Of a stretch of DNA of 64,000 nt, positions 8,648 through 16,791 are shown piece by piece. The stretch comes from Cellulomonas sp. C5510 (GTDB taxonomy: Bacteria; Actinomycetota; Actinomycetes; Actinomycetales; Cellulomonadaceae): positions 558,001 to 622,000 of the forward strand of contig NZ_CP081862.1 of NCBI RefSeq assembly GCF_019797765.1. Direction: 5' to 3'. A program made the position numbers and the translations under genes. Every line of letters starts with the position of its first letter. Position 1 is the stretch's first letter. Below the pieces are notes generated by a model, which searched no databases, was not told the origin of the DNA, and was given only the letters and a program-made list of their open reading frames with translations.

Positions 8648-10285
8648 TCAGCCGCCCGGGTGATCCTCCGCCACGTGCGAGCGGCCGGGCTCGCCCACCG
8701 GGAGGGCCACCCGGACGGTCGCCCCGCCCCCCGGCGTGGCGGTGATCGCCACCTCACCGTCGTGCGCCGCGACGATCGCCGCGACGATCGCCATGCCGAG
8801 CCCCGCGCCGCCACCGGTGCCGTTGCCCTCGCGGGTGCGCGAGGCGTCGACCCGGTAGAACCGCTCGAACACCCGGTGGGAGTGCTCCGGGGCGATGCCG
8901 GGGCCGTGGTCGCGCACCTCCACGACGACCCGGTCCCCGAGGCGCCCGACCGACAGCTCCGCCGGTGAGCCTGCCGGGGTGTGGCGCGCGACGTTGCCGA
9001 CGAGGTTGGCGAGCACCTGCCGCAGCCGGGGCTCGTCGCCGACCACGACCGAGGACCCGCCGGTGGCGCCGTCGAGCGACCCGACGCGCACCTCCCGGGC
9101 GGGGTCGAGCGCGCGCAGGTCGTGGGCGGCGTCGGTCGCGAGGACGGCGAGGTCGACCGGGTCGGTGCGTCCGGGGCGGTTCGCGTCCAGCCGTGCCAGG
9201 GCGAGCAGGTCCTCGACCAGCCCGCCCATGCGGGTGGCCGACTGCTCGATGCGCCGCATGGTGTCGTCGACCTGGTCCTTCTCGGTGAGCGCGCCCATCC
9301 GGTACAGCTCGCCGTACCCGCGGATCGCCGCGAGCGGGGTCCGCAGCTCGTGCGAGGCGTCCGCCACGAACCGGCGCATCCGCTCCTCCGAGCGGGTCCG
9401 GTCGTCGAACGCCGCCTCGATCTGGCTGAGCATCGTGTTGAGCGCGGCGCCCAGCCGGCCGACCTCGGTGGACTCCGGAGCGGGCGGCACGCGCTCGGAC
9501 AGGTCCCCGGCGGCGATGCGCGCGGCGGTGGCCTCGATCTCCCGCAACCCGCGCAGCGACCGCCGCACCGCCCAGCCGCCGACGACGACGCCGATGACGA
9601 GGATCGACAGGGCGCTCGACCACAGCAGCAGGGCGGCGCGGCGGACGATGTCCTGCACCTCGCCGAGCGGCTGCGCGAGCATCACGTACCCGACGACCGT
9701 CGTCCCCTCCGCGCCGGAGGCGGTGATCGGCGACAGCGCGACCCGCCACGACGATCCGCGCGGGTCGCTGCCGACCGTGAAGAACGTGGTCGCGCTGGGC
9801 AGTCGGGTGGTGTCCACGGACGGCAGCCGGGGCGTGCCGAAGTCCTCGCGGGTGTCCTCCGTCGGTGTGAGGTCGCCGGCCTCCCCGAAGATCTCGGCGC
9901 GCAGCGCGTAGTCGATCGCGCCCCAACCGGTCTCGTCGTCCAGCACCGAGAGCGTGCCGTACTGCTGGTAGATCTGCGCGATCTGGCGGCCGTACAGGCG
10001 GTTGTTGGCGTCGAGCTTGGTGTCGACCTGCTTGACCAGGTAGTCCGACAGGAGCGTGGTCGTCACCGCGCCGGCGATCCCGAGCCCGGTCGCGAGCAGC
10101 ACGGTCGTGATCCCGACGAGGCGCGCGAGCAGGGGGGTGCGTGCCCAGGCGGCGCGCAGCGGCGCCACCAGCCGGTCGGTCGCGGCCGGCGCGGGTGCGG
10201 CGGGCCCCGGCTCGCCGGGTCGAGGCCCACCGGGCCGGACCGGATGGTCCCGTTCGGCGCGGTCCTGCTCGGGCGCGGCCGTCAC
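8648..10285 (-). CDS. OmpR-type sensor histidine kinase
   Basis: 545 residues. A 50-residue cytoplasmic N-terminus is followed by TM1 (about 52-75), an extracytoplasmic sensor region (about 80-210), TM2 (about 217-240), HAMP (about 241-295), and HisKA with FVADASHELRTPLAAIRGY (phospho-His about 312). The HATPase_c domain has NLVGNVARHTP, DHGPGI and a Gly-rich GGGAGLGMAIV box. It autophosphorylates and passes phosphate to the adjacent regulator. The GTG start overlaps the regulator stop as GTGA (10282-10285). The architecture resembles the TcrY/TrcS type of actinobacterial kinases. The signal is unknown. Confidence 0.94.
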   Translation of the reverse strand: MTAAPEQDRAERDHPVRPGGPRPGEPGPAAPAPAATDRLVAPLRAAWARTPLLARLVGITTVLLATGLGIAGAVTTTLLSDYLVKQVDTKLDANNRLYGRQIAQIYQQYGTLSVLDDETGWGAIDYALRAEIFGEAGDLTPTEDTREDFGTPRLPSVDTTRLPSATTFFTVGSDPRGSSWRVALSPITASGAEGTTVVGYVMLAQPLGEVQDIVRRAALLLWSSALSILVIGVVVGGWAVRRSLRGLREIEATAARIAAGDLSERVPPAPESTEVGRLGAALNTMLSQIEAAFDDRTRSEERMRRFVADASHELRTPLAAIRGYGELYRMGALTEKDQVDDTMRRIEQSATRMGGLVEDLLALARLDANRPGRTDPVDLAVLATDAAHDLRALDPAREVRVGSLDGATGGSSVVVGDEPRLRQVLANLVGNVARHTPAGSPAELSVGRLGDRVVVEVRDHGPGIAPEHSHRVFERFYRVDASRTREGNGTGGGAGLGMAIVAAIVAAHDGEVAITATPGGGATVRVALPVGEPGRSHVAEDHPGG

Positions 10286-11016
10286 GACCCGCTCGGCTTG
10301 CGCAGCATGTACCCCACGCCGCGCTTCGTCTGGATCAGGGGGGCGACCTTGGTGCCGTCGGGGAGCGTCACCTGGTCGACCTTGCGGCGCAGGTACGAGA
10401 TGTACGACTCCACGATGTTCGCGTCGCCGCCCCAGTCGTACTGCCAGACGTGGTCGAGGATCTGCGCCTTCGACAGCACGCGCCCCGGGTTGAGCAGCAG
10501 GTAGCGCAGCAGCTTGAACTCGGTGGGGGACAGGTCGACGACCTGGCCGGCGCGGCGGACCTCGTGGCTGTCCTCGTCGAGCTCCAGGTCCTCGTAGCTC
10601 AGCACGCTCGCGGCGACCACCTCGCCGACGGCGGTGCGGCGCAGCACGGCGCGGATGCGGGCCACGACCTCCTCGAGGCTGAACGGCTTGGTCACGTAGT
10701 CGTCGCCGCCGACGGTGAGCCCGGTGATCTTGTCGGCGGTGTCGTCGCGCGCGGTGAGGAACACGACGGGGACGTGCTGGCCCTTCTCCCGCAGGCGCCG
10801 GGTCACGGTGAAGCCGTCCATGTCCGGCAGCATCACGTCGAGCACCAGCAGGTCGGGCTGCACCTGCTTGGCGAGGCGCAGCGCGGTGCCGCCGTCGGCG
10901 GCGGCGTGCACCTCGAACCCCGCGAAGCGCAGGGAGGTGGCGAGCAGTTCGCGGATGTTGGGCTCGTCGTCCACGACGAGGAGCCGTGCCTCGGGGGTGT
11001 GCGGTGCGGCGGTCAC
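10282..11016 (-). CDS. OmpR-family response regulator
   Basis: 244 residues. The receiver domain (about 10-125) has the acidic pair VVDDEPN, the phospho-acceptor LLVLDVMLPD (Asp about 60), and Lys in VTKPFS. It is followed by a winged-helix trans_reg_C domain (about 150-240) with LSPTEFKLLRYLL, YISYLRRKVD and TKRGVGYML. It is the cognate partner of the downstream kinase with a 4-nt overlap. The GTG start has CACACT 6 nt upstream and no clear Shine-Dalgarno, so it may be leaderless. It is divergent from the glutamine amidotransferase-like gene 79 nt away. Regulated genes are not visible here. Confidence 0.95.
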   Translation of the reverse strand: MTAAPHTPEARLLVVDDEPNIRELLATSLRFAGFEVHAAADGGTALRLAKQVQPDLLVLDVMLPDMDGFTVTRRLREKGQHVPVVFLTARDDTADKITGLTVGGDDYVTKPFSLEEVVARIRAVLRRTAVGEVVAASVLSYEDLELDEDSHEVRRAGQVVDLSPTEFKLLRYLLLNPGRVLSKAQILDHVWQYDWGGDANIVESYISYLRRKVDQVTLPDGTKVAPLIQTKRGVGYMLRKPSGS

Positions 11017-11095
11017 CGCCCCAGTGTGCGCCCGGTCCCTGGACGCTTCCTGGGAGCGCGCTGGTCGTGACCGCGGCGCGGTACCGTGCTGCCTC

Positions 11096-11827
11096 GTGAG
11101 TGCCGACTCCCCCACGACCCCCGTCCTCACCGTCGTCCAGCTCGACGAGACCGCGCCGCTCGACCGGTTCGCCGACGCGCTGCCCGGGGTGCAGGTGCAC
11201 CTCGTGCGCGCGTACGCGGGCGAGGGCCCGTCCGGCGTGCGCGACGGCCTGCTGGTGCTCGGCGGGGAGGCGAACGCGTACGACGACGACCCGGCGGTGG
11301 CGGCCACCCGCGCGCTGCTGGCCGACGCGGTGGCCACGGGCGTGCCCGTGCTCGGCATCTGCCTCGGCGCGCAGCTGCTCGCGGTGGCCACGGGCGGCCG
11401 CGTGCACGTCGACGCCCCCCCGGGGCGCGAAGCCGGCGTGGTGGACGTGCGCTGGCGCCCGGAGGCGGCGGCGGACCCCCTGCTGGGGGCACTGGCCACC
11501 GAGGCCCGGCGGAGCACGCCGATGCCGACCATGCACGGCGACGCCATCGTCGACCTGCCCCGCGGTGCGACGTGGCTCGCGGCGTCCCGCACCTACCCGT
11601 ACCAGGCGTTCCGTGTCGGCGAGCGGGCGTGGGGGCTCCAGTTCCACCCGGAGGCCTCGCCCGCCACGATGCACCGCTGGGCGGAGCTGGCGGGTGACGC
11701 GGACGTCGCGGCGATCGACGCCGCCGTGTCGGCCGCCGACGACCGCGTGCTCGTGGACGGCCCGCGCATCGCGGAGGCGTTCGCGGGGCTCGTCGTGGCC
11801 AGGGCGTCGCAGCCCGCCGCCGCCTGA
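11096..11827 (+). CDS. Class I glutamine amidotransferase-like protein
   Basis: 243 residues. The nucleophile elbow VLGICLGAQLLA places Cys at about 89, and LQFHPEAS supplies His about 184 and Glu about 186, completing the triad. The family hydrolyses glutamine to ammonia for a partner synthase, but stand-alone GMP synthase-like members such as this often act on gamma-glutamyl compounds or have no known partner. No acceptor domain is encoded nearby. TACCGT (11082-11087) lies 8 nt before GTG 11096 and no ribosome site is seen, suggesting a leaderless transcript. A bidirectional terminator follows. Confidence 0.88.
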   Translation: MSADSPTTPVLTVVQLDETAPLDRFADALPGVQVHLVRAYAGEGPSGVRDGLLVLGGEANAYDDDPAVAATRALLADAVATGVPVLGICLGAQLLAVATGGRVHVDAPPGREAGVVDVRWRPEAAADPLLGALATEARRSTPMPTMHGDAIVDLPRGATWLAASRTYPYQAFRVGERAWGLQFHPEASPATMHRWAELAGDADVAAIDAAVSAADDRVLVDGPRIAEAFAGLVVARASQPAAA

Positions 11828-11840
11828 CGCCGCACGCACC

Positions 11841-11876
11841 ACGGCCCGGCCGCCCCTCGCGGGGCGACCGGGCCGT
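11841..11876. terminator. Bidirectional hairpin terminator between convergent genes
   Basis: ACGGCCCGG-C-CGCCCC (11841-11856) pairs with GGGGCG-A-CCGGGCCGT (11861-11876) across a TCGC loop, giving 15 base pairs with one internal mismatch. It lies between the amidotransferase-like gene and the end of pspA, which read toward each other. Confidence 0.8.
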
Positions 11877-11899
11877 CAGCGTCCGGGGTCGGACCCGGG

Positions 11900-12664
11900 T
11901 CAGGCCTCGATCTGCGGCGTGACCGGCGTCGTCCCGAGCTGCTGCGGCTGCCCGCCGGACTTCAGGGCGGCGAGGCGGGCCTCGATCTCGATCTCCTCGC
12001 CCGAGGCCTCGAGCTCGGCGAACTGCGCGTCGAGCGACGACGCCGCGATCTCCGCCTGGCCCATCGCGAGGGCCTCCTCGCGGCGCACCTTCTCCTCGAA
12101 GCGGGCGAGCTCGCTCGTCGGGTCGAGCACGTTGATCGACGAGATCGCCGTCTGCACGGTCTGCTGCGCCTGGGCCGACTTCTGCCGGGCGACCAGGGTG
12201 TCCCGGCGCTGCTTGAGCTGGCCCAACTTGTCCTTCATCTGCGCCAGGCCGGACTTGAGCTTCTCGACCGTCTCGCGCTGCGACGCGATGAGCGGCTCGG
12301 AGTCACGGACCTCGCCCTCGGCGGTGATCTGCTTGCCCAGTGCGACCTTGGCCAGGTTGTCGAACTTGTCGGCGTTCGCCGCGTCGCCCGCCTGGCGGTA
12401 CTGGTCGGCGCGCGACGACGCGGCCAGGGCCTTCGCGCCCCACTCTCGGGCGGCGGCGACGTCCTCGTTGTAGTCCTGCTCCGCCAGGCGCAGGTTGCCG
12501 ATCGTCTGCGCGATCGCCTTCTCGGCCTCCGCGATCGAGTTCGTGTAGTCCCGGACCAGCTGGTCCAGCATCTTCTGCGGGTCCTCGGCCTGGTCGATCA
12601 GGGCGTTGATGTTCGCCCGCGCGAGCTGGGTGATCCGCCCGAAGATGCTCTGCTTCTCGGTCAT
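11900..12664 (-). CDS. pspA: PspA/IM30 (phage-shock protein A) family membrane-stress protein
   Basis: 254 residues, nearly all predicted coiled coil. It begins SIFGRITQLARANINALID and has the PspA-typical AEDPQKMLDQLVRDY. PspA/Vipp1 proteins are ESCRT-III-like and assemble on stressed membranes to limit leakage. ATG 12664 has GAGAGG about 9 nt upstream. In-frame codons continue further upstream without a good ribosome site. It lies 41 nt downstream of the TPM-domain gene, so the two form an operon, a pairing seen in many actinobacteria and suggestive of a shared membrane-repair role. Confidence 0.93.
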   Translation of the reverse strand: MTEKQSIFGRITQLARANINALIDQAEDPQKMLDQLVRDYTNSIAEAEKAIAQTIGNLRLAEQDYNEDVAAAREWGAKALAASSRADQYRQAGDAANADKFDNLAKVALGKQITAEGEVRDSEPLIASQRETVEKLKSGLAQMKDKLGQLKQRRDTLVARQKSAQAQQTVQTAISSINVLDPTSELARFEEKVRREEALAMGQAEIAASSLDAQFAELEASGEEIEIEARLAALKSGGQPQQLGTTPVTPQIEA

Positions 12665-12705
12665 CGCCTGGTGCCTCTCTCGATTCTTGCGCCTGCCGAA
12701 CATGA

Positions 12706-14784
12706 TCAGAACCCGCCGCCCCGGCCACCACCGCCGAAGCCGCCGCCGCCGAACCCGCCCCCGTGGCCGCCGCCGCCGAACCCGCCTCCGCCGCCGTGCG
12801 CGCCGCCGCCGCCCCAGCCGCCGCCCCCGCCGCGCAGGATCGAGTCGATGATGATGCCGCCGAGCACCATCCCGCCGATGTCGCCGAGCCCGCCGCCGCC
12901 CCCGCCGCGCGGGCCGCCCCGGCGCTGGTCGTCGTACCAGTCGACGTCGCGCTGGGCGAGCGACTGCGCCTCGCGGACGAGCCGCTCGGCCTGCTGCGCG
13001 GCGACCAGGCCCTGCTCCGGGTCCGCCTCCCGCTGGTCGACCGCGGCGCGGAACAACCGGTGGGCCTCCGCGAGGCGGGTGCGGGCCTCCGGGCCGACGG
13101 CGCCGCGGCGGGTCTCCACGTAGTCGGTGGTGCCGCGCAGGGCGGAGTCGACGCGGCCGAGCGTCTGCTCGAGGATCTGCCGGGCGCGCGCCGCGCGGTC
13201 CTGCGCCTCGCGCATCGGCGCGAGCGCCCGGTCGATCGCCGCCTCGGCGTCCGTGATGGTCGCGAGCGCCGCCAGCGGGTCGCCCTGCCCGTCCCGGGCG
13301 GTGCGCGCGGTGGCGATCGCAGCCCGGGCGGCGTCCGCGCGGGCGGACACCTCGGGGTGCCGGGGCGCGAGCCGCGCGGCGTCGTCGAGGTCCGAGCCGA
13401 TGGAGGCGATCGCGGCGTCCAGCCGGGCCCCGATGGTGGCCAGGTCGGTGCCCGCGCGGTCGACGGCGTCGAGCAGCGTGGTGACCTGGCCGAGCGCCTC
13501 CTCCGCCGCCCGGGCGTACCGCACCGCGATGCCGCGGTCGCCCGCGGCGACGGCCTGACGGCCCTGCGCGACCGCGGAGCCCACCTCGTCGAGCAGCCGC
13601 AGCGCCTGGTCGGGGTTGCCGGTCACGGAGGCGAGCGAGGCGGCGGGGTAGGTCGCGGCGAGCGTGCCGAGCGTGCCGCGCGCGGCCTCGACGCGGGCGC
13701 GCAGGGCGGCGGCGACGCGCTCGTGCGCGTCCAGCGCCTCGCCCGCGCGCGACTCCACGTCCCGCAGGCGGTCGAACGCCTCCTTCTGCGCGTCGAGCGC
13801 GTCCGAGACCTGGTCGACGATCGCCAGGATGCGCCCGGCCGTCTGCCGCACCTGCGGCTCGGTGTCGGGGACGTCGTCGTCGAGCGTCTGGCGGAGCCGG
13901 AACGCCTCGGTGACCTGGGTCTTCGCCTGGGCCAGGACCTGCTCGAACTCGCGGGTCGCGTCCGGGCCGAACTGCGCCTGGGCGAAGCCGAGCTCCTGCT
14001 CGGAGGACCGCAGGGCGTCGTCCGCGCCCACGAGCGCCGACGACGAGCGGCGGTCGAGCTCCGCGGTCGGCAGCTCGGCGTACGGGTCGGCGGGGCGGCC
14101 CGGCACCTGGGCACCCCCGGCGCCGGCGGGCGTCGTGACGCGGGAGCGGCGGCGGGCGCTCGCCCAGCCGACCGCGGTGAGCACCGCGATCACCACGAGC
14201 CCGCCCACGAACAGCCAGCCCAGCGCCGATCCGCCGCCGCCCCCGGTCGCGGCCTCGCGGATGCCGTCGGCGGCGGTCACGGCCGCGCCCGACCAGTCGT
14301 CCTGGCGCAGCCGGTCCTCGACGTCCGTGGCCACGCGGTCGAGCGCGCTGCCCGACAGCCCGTCCACCGACTCCGGCGCCAGCACGTACGAGCGCTGGTC
14401 GACGGCGACGGCCAGCACCATGTCCTGCGAGCCCAGGCCGGTCTGCTGCGCCGTCTGCTGGACCCAGTCCTCCCGGTCGAGGTTGCCGAAGTCGTCGACG
14501 TACACGACGTACAGCTGGTACGGGGTGGCCTCCGCGAGCTCGTCCAGCGCGGCCTGCACCGTGGCCTCGTCGCCGCCGAGGACGCCGGCCTCGTCGGTGA
14601 TCTCCCCGGCGAGCGGCAGCGGGTCGGTCGCCGGCAGCACCGGCCCCGCGGGCGTGGACGCGGCGGCCACCGCCGGGGTCAGCGGGGCGGTCGCCGCCGG
14701 CGCGGCCCCCACCAGCAGCGGTGCCGCGAGCAGCACGGGGACGAGCGGGAGGGCGGCGGACCAGCCACGGGACGACGACGGCAC
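12706..14784 (-). CDS. TPM-domain (TPM_phosphatase) membrane protein with long coiled coil and Gly-rich tail
   Basis: 692 residues. A signal peptide (about 1-35) is followed by an extracytoplasmic TPM domain (about 55-178; ITDEAGVL, PYQLYVVYVDDFG, MVLAVAV), a transmembrane helix (about 186-208), a cytoplasmic Ala/Glu/Arg-rich region predicted as coiled coil (about 240-620), and a tail of about 70 residues made almost only of Gly with His, Phe and Trp. TPM proteins take part in photosystem repair in plants and membrane maintenance in bacteria. I chose GTG 14784 because GAAAGGA lies 7 nt upstream; an earlier in-frame start lacks a site. It is followed by pspA. Confidence 0.87.
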   Translation of the reverse strand: MPSSSRGWSAALPLVPVLLAAPLLVGAAPAATAPLTPAVAAASTPAGPVLPATDPLPLAGEITDEAGVLGGDEATVQAALDELAEATPYQLYVVYVDDFGNLDREDWVQQTAQQTGLGSQDMVLAVAVDQRSYVLAPESVDGLSGSALDRVATDVEDRLRQDDWSGAAVTAADGIREAATGGGGGSALGWLFVGGLVVIAVLTAVGWASARRRSRVTTPAGAGGAQVPGRPADPYAELPTAELDRRSSSALVGADDALRSSEQELGFAQAQFGPDATREFEQVLAQAKTQVTEAFRLRQTLDDDVPDTEPQVRQTAGRILAIVDQVSDALDAQKEAFDRLRDVESRAGEALDAHERVAAALRARVEAARGTLGTLAATYPAASLASVTGNPDQALRLLDEVGSAVAQGRQAVAAGDRGIAVRYARAAEEALGQVTTLLDAVDRAGTDLATIGARLDAAIASIGSDLDDAARLAPRHPEVSARADAARAAIATARTARDGQGDPLAALATITDAEAAIDRALAPMREAQDRAARARQILEQTLGRVDSALRGTTDYVETRRGAVGPEARTRLAEAHRLFRAAVDQREADPEQGLVAAQQAERLVREAQSLAQRDVDWYDDQRRGGPRGGGGGGLGDIGGMVLGGIIIDSILRGGGGGWGGGGAHGGGGGFGGGGHGGGFGGGGFGGGGRGGGF

Positions 14785-14922
14785 CCGACGATCCTTTCTC
14801 AGGGCGTGCACCCGTCGCAACGGAGGAACACGCGCCGGGGTTCCCGCGCCCGCGCCCGCGCCCGTCCCCGCGACAGCTCCCGCGCTCCCGGTCCGCTCCC
14901 GATCCGTCCGGGTACCCGCGCG

Positions 14923-14983
14923 CCGAGAGTCCAGGACACGCCCGGGGGCGCGGCCGATGTGCCGGCGTGTCCTGGACTCTCGG
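14923..14983. repeat. Dispersed palindromic element, copy A
   Basis: The arms CCGAGAGTCCAGGACACGCC (14923-14942) and its exact complement (14964-14983) form a 20-bp perfect stem with a 21-nt loop. A diverged copy with the same arm sequence lies at 61929-61987, so this is a repeated element rather than a gene-specific terminator. It may still act as a terminator for the leftward helicase operon. Confidence 0.85.
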
Positions 14984-14999
14984 TGAGCGCACGGAGGCT

Positions 15000-15082
15000 G
15001 GGTGCGCGGGGTGCGCGGGGTGCGCGGGGTGCGCGGGGTGCGCAGGGTGCGCGGGGTGCGCGAGGGGTGCGCGGGGTGCGCG
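15000..15082. repeat. 9-bp tandem repeat GGGTGCGCG, nine units
   Basis: Seven contiguous units run from 15000 to 15062 (the fifth ends in CA instead of CG). After an AG interruption two more units fill 15065-15082. It is non-coding, just beyond the 3' end of the helicase gene. Copy number is probably variable. Confidence 0.88.
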
Positions 15083-15108
15083 CTGGGAGCGCGCGTGCGC
15101 GGGGGACG

Positions 15109-16791
15109 TCAGGCCGGCTGCTCGAGGTCCTCCGCGTCGACGATGCGGTAGGCGTAGCCCTGCTCCGCGAGGAACCGCTGGCGGTGCGCCGCGAAGTCCT
15201 GGTCGACCGTGTCCCGGGCGACGACCGCGTAGAAGTGCGCCGTGCGGCCGTCGCCCTTCGGCCGCAGCAGCCGGCCGAGCCGCTGCGCCTCCTCCTGGCG
15301 GGAACCGAACGAGCCGGACACCTGGATCGCCACGGACGCCTCCGGCAGGTCGATCGAGAAGTTCGCCACCTTCGACACCACGAGCGTCGTGATCTCACCG
15401 GCCCGGAACGCGTCGAACAGCCGCTGCCGCTCGTTCACGGTGGTCGAGCCGGTGATCACGGGCGCGCCGATGTCGTCGGCGAGCTCCTCGAGCTGGTCGA
15501 TGTACTGGCCGATGACCAGCAGCGGCTCCCCGGCGTGCCGGGCCACGAGCTGCTTGACGACCTGCGTCTTGCCCGGGGCGCTGGCGGCGAGGCGGTACTT
15601 GTCCTCCGGCTCGGCCGTCGCGTAGAGCATGCGGTCCCGGTCGGGCAGGGTGAGGCGCACCTCGACGCAGTCGGCCGGCGCGATGTAGCCCTGCGCCTCG
15701 ATGTCCTTCCACGGCGCGTCGTACCGCTTGGGGCCGATGAGGCTGAACACCTCGTCCTCGCGGCCGTCCTCGCGCACCAGCGTCGCGGTGAGCCCGAGGC
15801 GCCGCCGCGCCTGGAGGTCGGCCGTCATCCGGAAGATCGGCGCCGGCAGCAGGTGGACCTCGTCGTAGACGATGAGGCCCCAGTCGCGGGCGTCGAGCAG
15901 CTCGAGGTGCGGGTAGACGCCCTTCCGCCTGAGCGTGAGCACCTGGTACGTCGCGATCGTGACGGGCCGGATCTCCTTGCGGGAGCCCGAGTACTCGCCG
16001 ATCTCGTCCGGGGTCAGCGACGTGCGCCGGATCAGCTCGTCCCGCCACTGCCGCGCGGAGACGGTGTTGGTGACGAGGATCAGCGTCGTGGTCTTCGAGC
16101 GGGCCATCGCCGCGGCGCCGACCAGCGTCTTGCCGGCGCCGCAGGGCAGCACGACGACGCCGGAGCCGCCGTGCCAGAACCCGTCCGCCGCCTCGGCCTG
16201 GTAGGGCCGCAGCTGCCACGGGCGCGGCGTGCCGTCAGCCGCGGGGTCGGATTCCCCCGAGGTGTCGAGGTCGATGGGGTGCGCCTCGCCGTCGACGTAG
16301 CCCGCGAGGTCCTCCGCCGGCCAGCCGAGCTTGAGCAGCGCCTGCTTGAGCGTGCCGCGCTCGGAGGCGTGCACGACGACGTCGGTCTCGTCGACCCGCT
16401 CGCCGACCAGGCCTGCGGTGCGCCTGGACCGCAGCACCTCCGCCAGCACGGCGGCGTCCAGCGCGTGCAGCACCAGGCCGTGCACCGGGTGCGCCACGAG
16501 CTGCAGCCGCCCGTACCGGGACATCGTCTCGGCGACGTCGACCAGCAGGGCGTGCGGCACCGGGTAGCGGGAGTACTCGAGCAGGGTGTCGACGACCTGC
16601 TCGGCGTCGTGTCCGGCGGCCCGGGCGTTCCACAGGCCCAGCGGCGTCAGCCGGTAGGTGTGCACGTGCTCGGGCGCGCGCTCCAGCTCGGCGAACGGGG
16701 CGATCGCGCGGCGGCAGGCCTCCGCCTGGTCGTGGTCGACCTCGAGCAGGAGGGTCTTGTCGCTCTGGACGATCAGGGGTCCGTCGGTCAT
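15109..16791 (-). CDS. XPB-type DNA repair helicase (superfamily 2)
   Basis: 560 residues. An N-terminal domain (about 1-185) is followed by two RecA-like lobes. The motifs are PCGAGKT (Walker A, Lys about 221), IVYDEVHLL (DEVH box), GLTATLVREDGRE (containing the RED motif typical of XPB), VSKVANFSIDLPEA, and SRQEEAQRLGRLLRPK (motif VI). Bacterial XPB unwinds DNA 3'-5' and is linked to nucleotide-excision repair. The ATG overlaps the stop of the helicase-associated gene as ATGA (16788-16791), so the two are coupled. The standard mycobacterial name would be ercc3; I leave the symbol empty because naming varies. Confidence 0.95.
   Translation of the reverse strand: MTDGPLIVQSDKTLLLEVDHDQAEACRRAIAPFAELERAPEHVHTYRLTPLGLWNARAAGHDAEQVVDTLLEYSRYPVPHALLVDVAETMSRYGRLQLVAHPVHGLVLHALDAAVLAEVLRSRRTAGLVGERVDETDVVVHASERGTLKQALLKLGWPAEDLAGYVDGEAHPIDLDTSGESDPAADGTPRPWQLRPYQAEAADGFWHGGSGVVVLPCGAGKTLVGAAAMARSKTTTLILVTNTVSARQWRDELIRRTSLTPDEIGEYSGSRKEIRPVTIATYQVLTLRRKGVYPHLELLDARDWGLIVYDEVHLLPAPIFRMTADLQARRRLGLTATLVREDGREDEVFSLIGPKRYDAPWKDIEAQGYIAPADCVEVRLTLPDRDRMLYATAEPEDKYRLAASAPGKTQVVKQLVARHAGEPLLVIGQYIDQLEELADDIGAPVITGSTTVNERQRLFDAFRAGEITTLVVSKVANFSIDLPEASVAIQVSGSFGSRQEEAQRLGRLLRPKGDGRTAHFYAVVARDTVDQDFAAHRQRFLAEQGYAYRIVDAEDLEQPA

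Larger units (their letters stand above)
14785..15108. other. Non-coding 324-bp region with repeats between the XPB helicase and TPM genes
   Basis: No convincing gene is present. The interval holds a 20-bp perfect inverted repeat (14923-14983) and a 9-bp tandem array (15000-15082), and near 14785-14800 the ribosome site of the TPM gene. The genes on both sides read leftward. The inverted repeat could end the helicase transcript, and the promoter of the TPM-pspA operon should lie in the remaining 140 bp. Confidence 0.7.

Noticed and set aside
8648..11842. A 1064-residue fusion of response regulator and histidine kinase on the minus strand.
   Set aside because: The single open frame reads the kinase correctly but the regulator region out of frame. 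The regulator has its own frame and a GTGA overlap with the kinase.
14923..14983. Insertion-sequence terminal inverted repeats.
   Set aside because: The arms are 21 nt apart with nothing between them, and no transposase gene is near either copy.
15000..15082. Possible CRISPR or origin iterons.
   Set aside because: A 9-bp array of pure G/C/T without spacers, A/T-rich unwinding region, dnaA gene or DnaA boxes.
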